From assembly GCF_934754925.1 (NCBI RefSeq), contig NZ_CAKVJA010000004.1, positions 35,561 to 99,560 on the forward strand: a stretch of DNA of 64,000 bases. Reading direction: 5' to 3'. Position numbers and translations under genes: made by a program. The stretch's first letter is position 1, and each line of letters begins with the position of its first letter. The notes under the pieces were generated by a model, which was not told the origin of the DNA, did no database searches, and saw only the letters and a program-made list of their open reading frames with translations. The stretch comes from an uncultured Clostridium sp. GTDB lineage: Bacteria; Bacillota; Clostridia; Clostridiales; Clostridiaceae. Shown piece by piece: positions 43,083 through 51,989 of this stretch.

Positions 43083-44279
43083 ATGGAGTTAAGATTAGAT
43101 ATTTTTCAAACAATGGCTTTAGTAACCGTTGTATTTTATTTAGGAACATATTTTAGGAAAAGAGTTGGATTCTTATCTAAATATTGTATACCAGCCCCAG
43201 TAATTGGTGGACTTTTATTTGCTTTAGTTATGTTATTTTTAAAGATAACTAATTTAGCAACTATAACATTAGATACAACATTGCAAAATTTGTTTATGAC
43301 TACGTTTTTTGCAAGTGTAGGTTTTACAGCAAGTTTTAAAATATTAAAAAATGGAGGAATAAAGGTAGCTATGTTCTTAGGAATAGCTATACTTTTAATT
43401 ATTTCACAAGATATAGTAGGAGCAACACTAGCAAAAGTATTTCAATTAAATCCCCTATTAGGATTATGCACTGGTTCTATTTCTATGATTGGAGGGCATG
43501 GAACGGCAGGATCTTTTGGTCCACTTTTAGAGGAACTAGGTGTTAGTGGTGCCACCACAGTTTCTTTTGCTTCAGCAACATTTGGATTAGTTATGGGAAG
43601 TTTTATAGGAGGATTTGTAGCAAAGAATTTAATAGAAAATTATAAGATTAAAACACCTAAAGAATCTCAAGATAAGTCTATTCCACTTAGTGATTTTCAT
43701 GAAGATAATCAAGCTATACTTTGTCACCATAAGCTTATGAAAGCTTCAGCTTACCTTTTCTTTGCAATGGGAGTAGGTTCAATTATATCTAAGTTTATTC
43801 AAGATACAGGCTTAACATTTCCATCGTATATAGGAGCTATGATTGCAGCTGCTATAATAAGAAATGTTTGTGATATAAGAAAGCAGGAAATTGAAGAAAA
43901 GGAAATAGAGGTAATAGGAAATATTAGTTTAAGTTATTTTTTATGTATAGCATTAATGGGACTAAGGCTTTGGGAATTATTTGATTTAGCATTACCACTA
44001 GTTGTTATGTTAGTTGCTCAATCACTACTTATGGCTATATTTGCATACTTTATTACTTTTAGAGCTATGGGAAAAGATTATGATGCTGCAGTTTTTGCAT
44101 CTGCAAGTTGTGGATTCGGAATGGGGGCAACTCCAAATGCAGTTGCTAATATGGATGCACTTTCAGCTAAATTTGGATTTGCAGCAACACCATATTTTGT
44201 AGTACCAATTGTAGGAGCCCTTTTTGTAGATTTTGTTAATTCAGCAGTTATTACTTTATTTATAAATATATTAATGTAA
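43083..44279 (+). CDS. gltS: Sodium/glutamate symporter
   Basis: 398 residues with about ten membrane helices in two inverted halves. GHGTAGSFGPLLEELG in the first half and CGFGMGATPNAVANMDAL in the second are the GltS pore-loop motifs. Imports glutamate with sodium. The start is ATG 43083; a four-codon frame (ATGAAATGGAGTTAA) starting at 43078 overlaps it and is better spaced to the AAGGGG site, so translation could be coupled. A terminator follows. Confidence 0.95.
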   Translation: MELRLDIFQTMALVTVVFYLGTYFRKRVGFLSKYCIPAPVIGGLLFALVMLFLKITNLATITLDTTLQNLFMTTFFASVGFTASFKILKNGGIKVAMFLGIAILLIISQDIVGATLAKVFQLNPLLGLCTGSISMIGGHGTAGSFGPLLEELGVSGATTVSFASATFGLVMGSFIGGFVAKNLIENYKIKTPKESQDKSIPLSDFHEDNQAILCHHKLMKASAYLFFAMGVGSIISKFIQDTGLTFPSYIGAMIAAAIIRNVCDIRKQEIEEKEIEVIGNISLSYFLCIALMGLRLWELFDLALPLVVMLVAQSLLMAIFAYFITFRAMGKDYDAAVFASASCGFGMGATPNAVANMDALSAKFGFAATPYFVVPIVGALFVDFVNSAVITLFINILM

Positions 44280-44300
44280 TACTTATAATTTTAAAAGAAG

Positions 44301-44340
44301 AGTATAGTGTTAAAGAATTATTATCACTATGCTTTTTATT
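44301..44340 (+). terminator. Terminator of gltS
   Basis: Stem AGTATAGTG / CACTATGCT with one G-U pair, followed by TTTTTATTTT. Confidence 0.8.
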
Positions 44341-44464
44341 TTAAATAAGTAGTCAAGGCTGTTTAATAGTTTATAAATTGGACAAAATAGGATATAATAA
44401 TACCTAATATAACTTTAATAAGATTTTATAAATGGAAATATTTTATATAAGAGGAGATAAAAAT

Positions 44465-45679
44465 ATGCAAGCATATGAAAGACTAATAAAATACGCAAAA
44501 GTATATACAACATCTGACCCAAAATCAGAAACTACACCATCAACTCAAAGACAATTTGATTTAGCTAATATATTAGTTGAAGAAATGAAGGAAATTGGGA
44601 TTCAAGATGTTAAGGTAGATGAAAATTGCTATGTTTATGGAGTTATTCCACCAACTAAAGGATATGAAGATAAGCCTAGTATTGGATTTATAGCACATAT
44701 GGATACTGCACCAGCAGCACCAGGAGAAAATGTTAACCCTCAAATAGTAGAAAATTATAATGGGGAAGATTTAACACTTTTAAATGGAACAGTTCTTTCA
44801 GTAGAAAAATTTCCACATTTAAAGAACTTAAAAGGAAGAACTTTAATTACAACAGATGGAACTACTCTTTTAGGTGCAGATGATAAGGCTGGTATTGCTG
44901 AAATAATAACAGCATGTGAAAGAATAATAAAGGAAAATATACCTCATGGTAAGATATGTATAGGATTTACTCCTGATGAGGAAATTGGTAGAGGTGCTAG
45001 CAAGTTTGACGTTAAAAACTTTGGAGCTCAATTTGCATATACTATGGACGGGGGAGTAGAAGGGGAAATTTCTTATGAAAACTTCAATGCCTCAGCAGCA
45101 ACAGTTGAAATTCATGGTGTTTCAGTTCATCCAGGGTCTGCAAAAGACACAATGATTAATGCAACAAATGTAGGTATTGAGTTTGATAGAATGTTGCCAC
45201 AAGGAGAAAAGCCAGAACATACTGAAGGATATGAAGGGTTTTATTATTTAGAAAGCTTTAGTGGAAATACTGATAATGCAGTATTAGGATATATATTAAG
45301 AGATCATGATTCATGTAAGCTTGAATCTAAGAAAGCTACATTACAATTAGCTGAAAAGCTATTAAATGAAAAGTATGGAGAAGGTACAGTAAAACTAACA
45401 ATTACAGATCAATATAAGAATATGGCTGAGCATGTTAAACCTTGTATGCATTTAATTGATAATGCAAAAGCTGCAATGAAAACTTTAAATGTTACACCTG
45501 TTATTGAACCAATTAGAGGTGGTACTGATGGAGCTACTTTAAGTTATATGGGATTACCTTGTCCTAACTTAGGAACTGGTGGATATGCATTCCATGGAGA
45601 GTATGAGCATATTACTATTGAAGGTATGGAAATTGCTACAAATATAATAATTGAAATATTGAAGAAATATGCTGAATAA
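44465..45679 (+). CDS. pepT: Peptidase T (tripeptide aminopeptidase)
   Basis: 404 residues from ATG 44465 after AGAGGAGATA. Dinuclear-zinc M20 peptidase releasing the N-terminal residue of tripeptides in the cytoplasm. Zinc and catalytic motifs are GFIAHMDTAPAAPG, LLGADDKAGIAEI and FTPDEEIGRGASKFD. The dimerisation region HGVSVHPGSAKDTMINA and the C-terminal GGTDGATLSYMGLPCPNLGTGG are also present. The length is standard. A terminator follows. Confidence 0.96.
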   Translation: MQAYERLIKYAKVYTTSDPKSETTPSTQRQFDLANILVEEMKEIGIQDVKVDENCYVYGVIPPTKGYEDKPSIGFIAHMDTAPAAPGENVNPQIVENYNGEDLTLLNGTVLSVEKFPHLKNLKGRTLITTDGTTLLGADDKAGIAEIITACERIIKENIPHGKICIGFTPDEEIGRGASKFDVKNFGAQFAYTMDGGVEGEISYENFNASAATVEIHGVSVHPGSAKDTMINATNVGIEFDRMLPQGEKPEHTEGYEGFYYLESFSGNTDNAVLGYILRDHDSCKLESKKATLQLAEKLLNEKYGEGTVKLTITDQYKNMAEHVKPCMHLIDNAKAAMKTLNVTPVIEPIRGGTDGATLSYMGLPCPNLGTGGYAFHGEYEHITIEGMEIATNIIIEILKKYAE

Positions 45680-45703
45680 ATTGTGATATTAAAGTATTAT
45701 TTT

Positions 45704-45736
45704 AGGCAGAGCAAATAATTACTCTGCTTATTTTTA
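45704..45736 (+). terminator. Terminator of pepT
   Basis: Stem GCAGAG / CTCTGC with flanking A-T pairs, followed by TTATTTTTATG. Confidence 0.75.
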
Positions 45737-45758
45737 TGTTAAAATTTATAGTGGGGGT

Positions 45759-45833
45759 ATGAATTTTATAAAAAGAGTTATTGTTATAGGTTGTGGAGAA
45801 GCAGGAAAATCAACTTTTTTTATTTTGAGTTAA
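45759..45833 (+). pseudogene. N-terminal remnant of a P-loop nucleotide kinase
   Basis: ATG after GTGGGGGT, then RVIVIGCGEAGKSTFF and a stop after 24 codons. The sequence is the start of an adenylate-kinase-like protein (FlaR/topology-modulation type, normally about 170 residues) with an intact Walker A. Shortly after, ELKYLDIIENRL can be read before another stop, perhaps a shifted tail. Deletion remnant. Confidence 0.6.
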
Positions 45834-45971
45834 AATATTTAGATATTATAGAAAATAGGCTTTGAGTTATGATATTATCAGAGGTATGGATAAGAATTGA
45901 GATTATTTATGATATTGATAAATAATACAAAAGTACTTACATATAGGAAGAAACATTGGTGAGGTGAAAAA

Positions 45972-47357
45972 ATGATTAACTTTGATTATAGGTGCTTAAC
46001 TGGAGAAGTAATTACTAAAGAAGATTTTGAATATGAAGAAGAGAGAAAGGCTTGGAATAGGGCTATAGAAAAATATCCATTAGTAATTGTATATTGCAAA
46101 ACTGAAGATGATATCAGAAATGCAATAATATTTGCTAAAAATAATTCACTTTCAATAAGGATAAGAAGTGGACGTCATCATTATGAAGGATATTCTACAG
46201 GAAATGATATAGTAGTTATTGACGTTAGTAAAATGAATAAAATTTATATAGATGAAAAAAATGAAACCGTAAAGGTTCAAGGTGGAACTCGTAATAGAGA
46301 ACTTTATAAAGCAGTAGGAAAAAAAGGATATCCATTTCCAGGAGGAGGTTGTCCAAGCGTTGGAGTAGTAGCCTTTACTTTAGGTGGGGGATGGGGATAT
46401 TCATCTAGGCTTTTAGGATTAGGTTGTGATAGATTAGTAGAAGCTGAATTGATAGATAGTAATGGAAACTTAATAGTTTGTAATGAAGAGATAAATGAAG
46501 ATTTATTTTGGGCTTTAAGAGGCTGTGGTGGAGGAAATTTTGGTGTAGTTACTTCTATGACTTTTAATTTACCAACTAAAATAGATATGGTGACATTGGT
46601 TAATATTGACTTTCCAAATATTGATTTTGAAGAAAATATTAATCTTATAGAAGCTTGGCAAGAAAAATATAAAATTTTAGATAAAAGAGCTAATTTTAAA
46701 ATGGCTATTTATAATTCAAGTGAAAAGGGTAGAGGAGTAAAAATAGTTGGACTAGTTTATGGAGATAAAAAGTTAGCCAATGAGGTTTTAAAACCCATAA
46801 AAGATATTGTTAGCTCTGGAAGCTATAGTTTAGAGTATATGACTGTTTTAGAAGCTAATAGAATAATCCAAGATAGTCATCCAGAATATGAAAAATACAA
46901 GAGTTCGGGAAACTTTGTATACAGAGATTATACTAGAGAAGAAATTGTAGATCTTTTAAATATAATAGAAGAAAGAGCTGAAGGTGCTGTTTATACTGCA
47001 ATTACATTTTATGGTCTAGGTGGAGTTATAAAAGAGGTTAAGAGGGATAGTACAGCATTTTACCATAGAGATGCAAGATTTATATTAGGTTTTCAATCAG
47101 TATGGGAAGATGCTAAATATGCACAAATAAATAGAAGATGGTTAGTAGAAAAATTAAAGTACATAAAATCTATAACAAAAGGCGCCTTTGTTAATTTTCC
47201 ATGTGCAGAAATAGATAATTATGAGGAAGAATATTATGGAGAAAATTCAAAGTTATTAAAGAGAGTTAAAGAAAAATATGATAAGGATGATTTCTTTAAT
47301 TTTGAACAAGATATTAGAATAGAAAAAAGATTATGGTATAATATTTTAGTGGAGTAA
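45972..47357 (+). CDS. FAD-linked oxidoreductase with berberine-bridge (BBE) domain
   Basis: 461 residues, cytoplasmic (no signal peptide). The FAD-binding PCMH domain shows IRSGRHHYEGYS and the substrate-side GGGCPSVGVVAFTLGGGWGY. His69 and Cys127 fall at the two positions used for bicovalent FAD attachment in BBE-like oxidases. The C-terminal BBE motif is FFNFEQDIRIEKRLWYN. Known relatives oxidise sugars, alcohols or alkaloids with oxygen; in an anaerobe another acceptor is likely. The start follows GAGGTGAAA. Monocistronic, terminator follows. Confidence 0.9.
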   Translation: MINFDYRCLTGEVITKEDFEYEEERKAWNRAIEKYPLVIVYCKTEDDIRNAIIFAKNNSLSIRIRSGRHHYEGYSTGNDIVVIDVSKMNKIYIDEKNETVKVQGGTRNRELYKAVGKKGYPFPGGGCPSVGVVAFTLGGGWGYSSRLLGLGCDRLVEAELIDSNGNLIVCNEEINEDLFWALRGCGGGNFGVVTSMTFNLPTKIDMVTLVNIDFPNIDFEENINLIEAWQEKYKILDKRANFKMAIYNSSEKGRGVKIVGLVYGDKKLANEVLKPIKDIVSSGSYSLEYMTVLEANRIIQDSHPEYEKYKSSGNFVYRDYTREEIVDLLNIIEERAEGAVYTAITFYGLGGVIKEVKRDSTAFYHRDARFILGFQSVWEDAKYAQINRRWLVEKLKYIKSITKGAFVNFPCAEIDNYEEEYYGENSKLLKRVKEKYDKDDFFNFEQDIRIEKRLWYNILVE

Positions 47358-47382
47358 ATAAATTTAAAATATATATTGAAAC

Positions 47383-47417
47383 AGTAGGCTGTTTTTTAAT
47401 AGCCTACTATTTTTTTA
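47383..47417 (+). terminator. Terminator of BBE-like gene
   Basis: 8-bp stem AGTAGGCT / AGCCTACT followed by ATTTTTTTA. Confidence 0.85.
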
Positions 47418-47436
47418 TAAAGAATTACAATTATGA

Positions 47437-47532
47437 TTAACAGTCATAATGAACGTGAGTTTGTTCTTTCTTATTTTTGCACCTATTAGAATTTTCATAA
47501 GCATCATCATTATTATTACAATTATATCTCAT
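47437..47532 (-). CDS. 31-residue Cys/His-containing small protein
   Basis: Short frame with a strong AGGAGGA site eight bases before ATG at 47532. It starts MRYNCNNNDDAYE and ends KKEQTHVHYDC. Three cysteines and two histidines in 31 residues suggest metal binding or a spore-surface peptide. The HVH end recalls YmaF-type spore proteins, but this is weak. Alternatively it is a truncated remnant. Confidence 0.45.
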   Translation of the reverse strand: MRYNCNNNDDAYENSNRCKNKKEQTHVHYDC

Positions 47533-47607
47533 AACAATATTCCTCCTCATTTGTTTGTATACTACATAATATGAAAAGTAGAGAAAGTTGACATAAACTT
47601 TATAAGA

Positions 47608-48102
47608 TTAATTAAAATTTTTTCTCCAATTCTCAAGGAAATTTATAATATCTTCTAAGGTAGGACTTTTGGAATTTCGTACATAATATCCTGATGTTGC
47701 AACTCCTAGTAATAATGAAAGCTGTACAGAAAGACCAAGCACTTGTCCAAAACAAAAACCAGCATTAAAGTTATCTCCAGCCCCTGTAGTTAATTTAGGA
47801 TTTGGTTCATATGGTCCAATAGTATGATAAAGTTTACCATCGCATACTGCATAGGCTTCTTTAATAGGGTGAACAACTAAGCAATAGATATCTAGTTTTT
47901 GTGCAATAGATTTAACTAAAGTATCTAATGGTAGTTTGTCTGCTGTAGATGAGATATCTAAAACTTCACCGATTTCATAGGCCTCTTTTTCGTTAAGCCC
48001 TAAGATTACTTTAAATTTATTAGAGAATTTTTTTATTACAGAAAGAGCTTCTAATATATCATTTTTTAATCTATTTTCAGGATCGGCTAAATCAAAATAT
48101 AT
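47608..48102 (-). pseudogene. C-terminal half of a PfkB-family carbohydrate kinase
   Basis: 164 codons without a start; an in-frame stop lies at 48103-48105. The sequence begins IYFDLADPENRLKND and includes the PfkB signature 2 TTGAGDNFNAGFCFGQ with its catalytic Asp, then LENWRKNF and a stop. Intact members have about 310 residues, so the N-terminal sugar-binding half is deleted. The reading frame is otherwise undamaged, implying a recent deletion. Confidence 0.82.
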
Positions 48103-48288
48103 TTAAGGCAGTTTAAATAATTTCATAATATATATACGGTTAATTTATATTAAATATGTTAGTATTTTTTATAAATAATAAGTGATATAATAGAAATTAA
48201 ATGTTTTTATAATATATGATGATAATGATATTAACAAATGATAAAAGAAAAGTTATTTTTATATTTTTAGTTGAGGAATGATATATAA

Positions 48289-48873
48289 ATGCAAGAAAGA
48301 ATAGACTATAAAAAATTTAATTTTCAATTAGCCAGAAAAGTATTAGAAGGAAAAAATATAGTATTTACAGGACGAGGATTTTTAGTTAGAGGAGAATTAA
48401 TGCGTCTAGCAAGACAAGCAGGAGCTAATGTGGATAGTGTAGTAACTAAAAAGTGTGATATTTTAATTGTTGGTGAAAAGCCAGGGAGTAAGTTAAGAAA
48501 AGCAAATGTTCTAGGATGTGAGATAATTACTATTTCTGATTTTAAAGATATATTAGAAGGAAAAGTTAGAAAAAATGAAATGGAAATAGATGATATATTA
48601 AATATAGACTTAGGAAATGAAGCAAGAGAAAGGATAAATATTTTAAGAAAAAATATTATATTATTTATAAATAATGAGATAGTTAGAGAAAGAATAATTA
48701 GAAATATTAAATTAAATGGTGGAAGTATAGTAAATACTATGGATGAAAATACAGATATATTAGTTTACCAACCAAGTTCAGATATTAATGAGACATTAGA
48801 AATAGCAAAAAGATTAAATATAGAAATATTAACTTTGGGTGAATTTAATAAACGACTTATTATGAATAGATAA
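48289..48873 (+). CDS. Stand-alone tandem BRCT-domain protein
   Basis: 194 residues. The first BRCT domain (about residues 14-88) is canonical: GKNIVFTGRGFLVRGELMRL, then GANVDSVVTKKCDILIVGEK and ALG-type CEIITISDF. A second, divergent BRCT (about 118-190) has NIILFINNEIVRERIIRNIK, NGGSIVNTMDENTDILVYQP and LNIEILTLGEF. No ligase or polymerase domain. Bacterial BRCT domains bind DNA ends or phosphopeptides; the role of stand-alone tandem forms is unknown. Followed by a PHP phosphatase gene on the same strand. Confidence 0.82.
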   Translation: MQERIDYKKFNFQLARKVLEGKNIVFTGRGFLVRGELMRLARQAGANVDSVVTKKCDILIVGEKPGSKLRKANVLGCEIITISDFKDILEGKVRKNEMEIDDILNIDLGNEARERINILRKNIILFINNEIVRERIIRNIKLNGGSIVNTMDENTDILVYQPSSDINETLEIAKRLNIEILTLGEFNKRLIMNR

Positions 48874-48915
48874 AGCTTAGCATATATTTATATGAGGTTA
48901 ATTAGGAGGGGTATT

Positions 48916-49710
48916 ATGAATAAAATGAGAGATGGACACGTTCATAGTCATTATTGTCCTCATGGAAGTAATGATAGCTTTGAAGAGTATTTAGAAAATG
49001 CTATTAATAGAGGAATTGGGGAAATAACATTTACAGAACATATGACAATGCCTAAAAACATAGTAATAGAGGGAATGGAAGAAAATTTTTTAGATACCGT
49101 TTCTCCTAGCATATATAGTATTGAAAAATATATAGAAGAAGCAAAGTATTATAAAAATAAATATAAAGATAAAATAAAAATAAATATAGGTTTAGAAGTA
49201 GATTATTTAGAGGGATATGAAGAGTTTACTACAAAAATGCTTGACATATATGGAGATGTACTAGATGATGCAATTTTGTCAACTCATATTGGTATGTATG
49301 ATGGTAAATACTATTGTTTTGACTGTATAGAATCTTTTGAAGGTCTATTAAAAAAAATTGGAACTGTAGAAAAAATATATGCTTTGTATTATAATACATT
49401 ATTGAAATCAATAAAAAGTAATTTAGGAAAATTCAAACCCAAAAGGATAGGACATCCAACTCTTGTTAGAATATTTAACAAGAAATATCCAATTAATTAT
49501 TCTAATGTAAATTTATTTCAGGAAATTATGGATGAAATAAATAAAGGTAGTTATGAAATTGATTATAATACAGCAGGTTTAAGAAAAGAGTTTTGTGGAG
49601 AGGCATATCCTAGTGGAGAATTTTATGAAATAGCAATAAAAAATAATGTGAAAATGGTTTACGGTTCAGATTCACATTTTGCAAAGGATATAGGTTTCAA
49701 TTTTAAATAA
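48916..49710 (+). CDS. PHP-domain histidinol-phosphatase-like protein
   Basis: 264 residues from ATG 48916 after AGGAGGGG. PHP metal motifs are DGHVHSHYCPHG, ITFTEHM, GLEVDYLEG, LSTHIG, and GSDSHFAKDIG near the C-terminus. These fit the HisK/HisJ histidinol phosphatase family, which makes histidinol. No other his genes are nearby, so it may act on another phosphate ester. It lies 42 bases after the BRCT gene and 26 before a lipoprotein gene, suggesting one transcript. Confidence 0.85.
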   Translation: MNKMRDGHVHSHYCPHGSNDSFEEYLENAINRGIGEITFTEHMTMPKNIVIEGMEENFLDTVSPSIYSIEKYIEEAKYYKNKYKDKIKINIGLEVDYLEGYEEFTTKMLDIYGDVLDDAILSTHIGMYDGKYYCFDCIESFEGLLKKIGTVEKIYALYYNTLLKSIKSNLGKFKPKRIGHPTLVRIFNKKYPINYSNVNLFQEIMDEINKGSYEIDYNTAGLRKEFCGEAYPSGEFYEIAIKNNVKMVYGSDSHFAKDIGFNFK

Positions 49711-49736
49711 GAAGATAGACAGCTTGGAGGGAAATT

Positions 49737-50369
49737 ATGAGAAGTATAATGTTGAGAAAAATAATAGCAGGAGCACTAATATCTTGTATTGTATTTGGAG
49801 CAGTAGGATGTACAGATAAAAATACAGTTGGAGATGGCAATTCTAATATTGTATCAGAAAATTTAGATAATCAACAATCTAATAATAATGAAGAAGATAA
49901 TATAGAAAATCAAGAGTCCTTAAAAACTACAGAAATGTTATTATATTCAAAGGATGTAAATACAGATGAACAATTAGTTTTAGGAGAAGTCGAAGTAAAT
50001 GAAGATTTATCATTAGAAGAAAAGCTAAAAAAATTATCTAAGGAATTAAGTGAAAAGGTATTTGATAATTTACCCATCCAATTTGTTAAATTTAATAATA
50101 TAGAAGGAAAGAAAATAGCTTTATTTAACTTAGATGAATTGGGAAATAATGCTGCAGATATTACTTTTGATAAATATGAAGGAACAAGTTGGATTAATAA
50201 TTATTTCGTTGGTTCTGCAGGAGGCAGTGTAACTGAATATACCCTAATAACAACATTATTACAAAAAAATTATACTGGTGAATGGATAGATGGTGTAGAG
50301 TTTACTTATAAAAATTCTAATATAGAATTTGATCATGTTCCAGCTCTTGGAGAAATAACTTATAGATAG
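49737..50369 (+). CDS. Lipoprotein, possibly GerMN-like
   Basis: 210 residues. The signal peptide has a lipobox (VFGAVGCTDK), and an Asn/Glu-rich linker follows to about residue 62. The globular part contains KLSKELSEKVF, KKIALFNLDELGNN and a late YTLITTLLQKNYTGEWIDGV. This order loosely recalls GerMN domains of sporulation and germination lipoproteins, but the match is weak. The start follows GGAGGG. A terminator follows. Confidence 0.6.
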   Translation: MRSIMLRKIIAGALISCIVFGAVGCTDKNTVGDGNSNIVSENLDNQQSNNNEEDNIENQESLKTTEMLLYSKDVNTDEQLVLGEVEVNEDLSLEEKLKKLSKELSEKVFDNLPIQFVKFNNIEGKKIALFNLDELGNNAADITFDKYEGTSWINNYFVGSAGGSVTEYTLITTLLQKNYTGEWIDGVEFTYKNSNIEFDHVPALGEITYR

Positions 50370-50389
50370 TAATTGTTAAAGAAGTATAT

Positions 50390-50430
50390 ATAGTAGGTAT
50401 GTTAAAAATAACTTGCCTACTATTATTTAT
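50390..50430 (+). terminator. Terminator after lipoprotein gene
   Basis: Stem ATAGTAGG / CCTACTAT with a loop of 18 bases, followed by TATTTATT. Confidence 0.65.
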
Positions 50431-50513
50431 TAAGGGAAAGTAATCAAATAGTTGCTTTTATTTTATAATTTAAGTAAAATTGATTTTGTTATTAAAAATA
50501 TGAGGTGATAATT

Positions 50514-51386
50514 ATGAGTAGTATAGCAGGTCATGGATGCGAAAGAATAGTTCCAGAAGAAGCTAAAAAAACTCTTGAGGAAATAGAAAGAAGTATAGTA
50601 AAGAGATATAGAAAACCTATTTGGTCTAAGTTCATAAAAGCTGTTAAGGATTATCAGCTTATTGAAGAAGGCGATAGAATAGCTGTTGCAATATCAGGAG
50701 GCAAGGATTCTCTACTTATGGCAAAGCTATTTCAAGAGTTAAAAAAGCATGGGCAAGTAAACTTTGAAGTTGAATTTATAGCAATGGATCCTGGATATCA
50801 TCCACAAATTAAAGATTTACTTATAGAAAATTGTGAACACTTAAATATTCCAGTACATATATATGAATCAAAAATATTTGAAATAATTGATGAAAAAGCA
50901 AAGGATTATCCTTGCTATCTTTGTGCAAGAATGAGAAGAGGCTCATTATATAACAAAGCAAGAGAACTTGGGTGTAATAAATTAGCACTTGGGCATCATT
51001 ATAATGATGTAATAGAAACTACAATGTTAAATGTACTTTATGCAGGAAACTTTAAAACAATGTTACCTAAATTAAAGGCTGATAACTTTGAAGGAATAGA
51101 GCTAATTAGACCTCTTTATTATGTAGAAGAGGAAGCTATTAAGAGATTTATAAAGTATACTGGTCTTTGGCCATTAAATTGTGCATGTATGGTAGCCGCA
51201 GAAAAAATAGGTAATAAGAGACATGAAATTAAAGATTTAATTGCAGAATTAAAGAAGAACTTTAATGATGTTGATAAATCAATATTTAAGGCAGCTGCAA
51301 ATGTAAATATGAATTCAATTTTAGGATGGGAAAAGGATGGAGAAAAATATTCATTTTTAGATCCTAACACACCAAAAAGTAAATAG
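50514..51386 (+). CDS. PP-loop ATPase of the TtcA-like superfamily (second paralogue)
   Basis: 290 residues from ATG 50514 after GAGGTG. The N-terminal ~45 residues are extra relative to the first paralogue (SSIAGHGCERIVPEE). The PP-loop is VAISGGKDSLLMAK. YPCYLCARMRRGSLYNKA and LALGHHYNDVIETTMLN are followed by NCACMVAAEK. These mark the TtcA-like group that thiolates or otherwise modifies tRNA. The conserved Cys residues probably bind an Fe-S cluster. It differs clearly from the 35007-35747 protein, so the two probably have different targets. Confidence 0.85.
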   Translation: MSSIAGHGCERIVPEEAKKTLEEIERSIVKRYRKPIWSKFIKAVKDYQLIEEGDRIAVAISGGKDSLLMAKLFQELKKHGQVNFEVEFIAMDPGYHPQIKDLLIENCEHLNIPVHIYESKIFEIIDEKAKDYPCYLCARMRRGSLYNKARELGCNKLALGHHYNDVIETTMLNVLYAGNFKTMLPKLKADNFEGIELIRPLYYVEEEAIKRFIKYTGLWPLNCACMVAAEKIGNKRHEIKDLIAELKKNFNDVDKSIFKAAANVNMNSILGWEKDGEKYSFLDPNTPKSK

Positions 51387-51473
51387 TAAGTGTTATTGAC
51401 CATATATTTTAATGAGAATAAAACAAGCCATGTTGCTAATACTAAGTATATAGTATTTAGTGGAGGTGATATT

Positions 51474-51584
51474 ATGGCTAAAAAGGGTCAAAGAGCAACT
51501 TGGGAAAATGATCATTTTAAGAGTCCAGAAAAATCTATGGCTGCAAGAGTGCCAGAAGTAAATAAGGTTGGAAAAAATAAATAG
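51474..51584 (+). CDS. 36-residue conserved small basic protein
   Basis: ATG 51474 lies seven bases after GGAGGTG. The peptide begins MAKKGQRATWENDHF and continues KSPEKSMAARVPEVNK. It recalls the clostridial CPC_1213 small-protein family (from memory). Hydrophilic and cytoplasmic. A longer frame back to 51390 lacks a ribosome site. Its own strong terminator follows. Confidence 0.75.
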   Translation: MAKKGQRATWENDHFKSPEKSMAARVPEVNKVGKNK

Positions 51585-51616
51585 ATACAAGTAATATTAA
51601 AAAATAAATTTATGAA

Positions 51617-51658
51617 TTAAGCTAAAATACATAAAATATGTATTTTAGCTTAATTTTA
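51617..51658 (+). terminator. Terminator of small basic protein gene
   Basis: Perfect 17-bp stem TTAAGCTAAAATACATA / TATGTATTTTAGCTTAA with loop AAA, followed by TTTTATAT. Confidence 0.88.
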
Positions 51659-51734
51659 TATATTGTATAATTATAAGAAAGAATATTTTGTATGTTATAA
51701 TTATTATAAAAACAATATAAAAACGGAGGAAATA

Positions 51735-51923
51735 ATGGATAGAGAAGTGTTATTAAAAATGGATCCTAATATATTAGTAAGTATGATTAATATGAAGCTT
51801 AGAGATTTTTATTCTAATTTAGACAGCTATTGTGAGGATATGGATATTAGTAGAAATATAATAGAGAAAAAATTAGAAAATGCTGGATATAAATATCATA
51901 GTGATTTAAATCAATTTAGATAA
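51735..51923 (+). CDS. DUF4250 family protein
   Basis: 62 residues from ATG 51735 after CGGAGGA. MDPNILVSMINMKLRDFYSN, then CEDMDISRNIIEKKL and AGYKYHSDLNQF, match DUF4250, a small cytoplasmic family of Firmicutes of unknown function. Full length. Confidence 0.85.
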   Translation: MDREVLLKMDPNILVSMINMKLRDFYSNLDSYCEDMDISRNIIEKKLENAGYKYHSDLNQFR

Positions 51924-51989
51924 TTTACTAACTTATTAGAGCAATGTATAATTATACTAAAAATATTGATTGTAAGTAGAGGGAATAAA

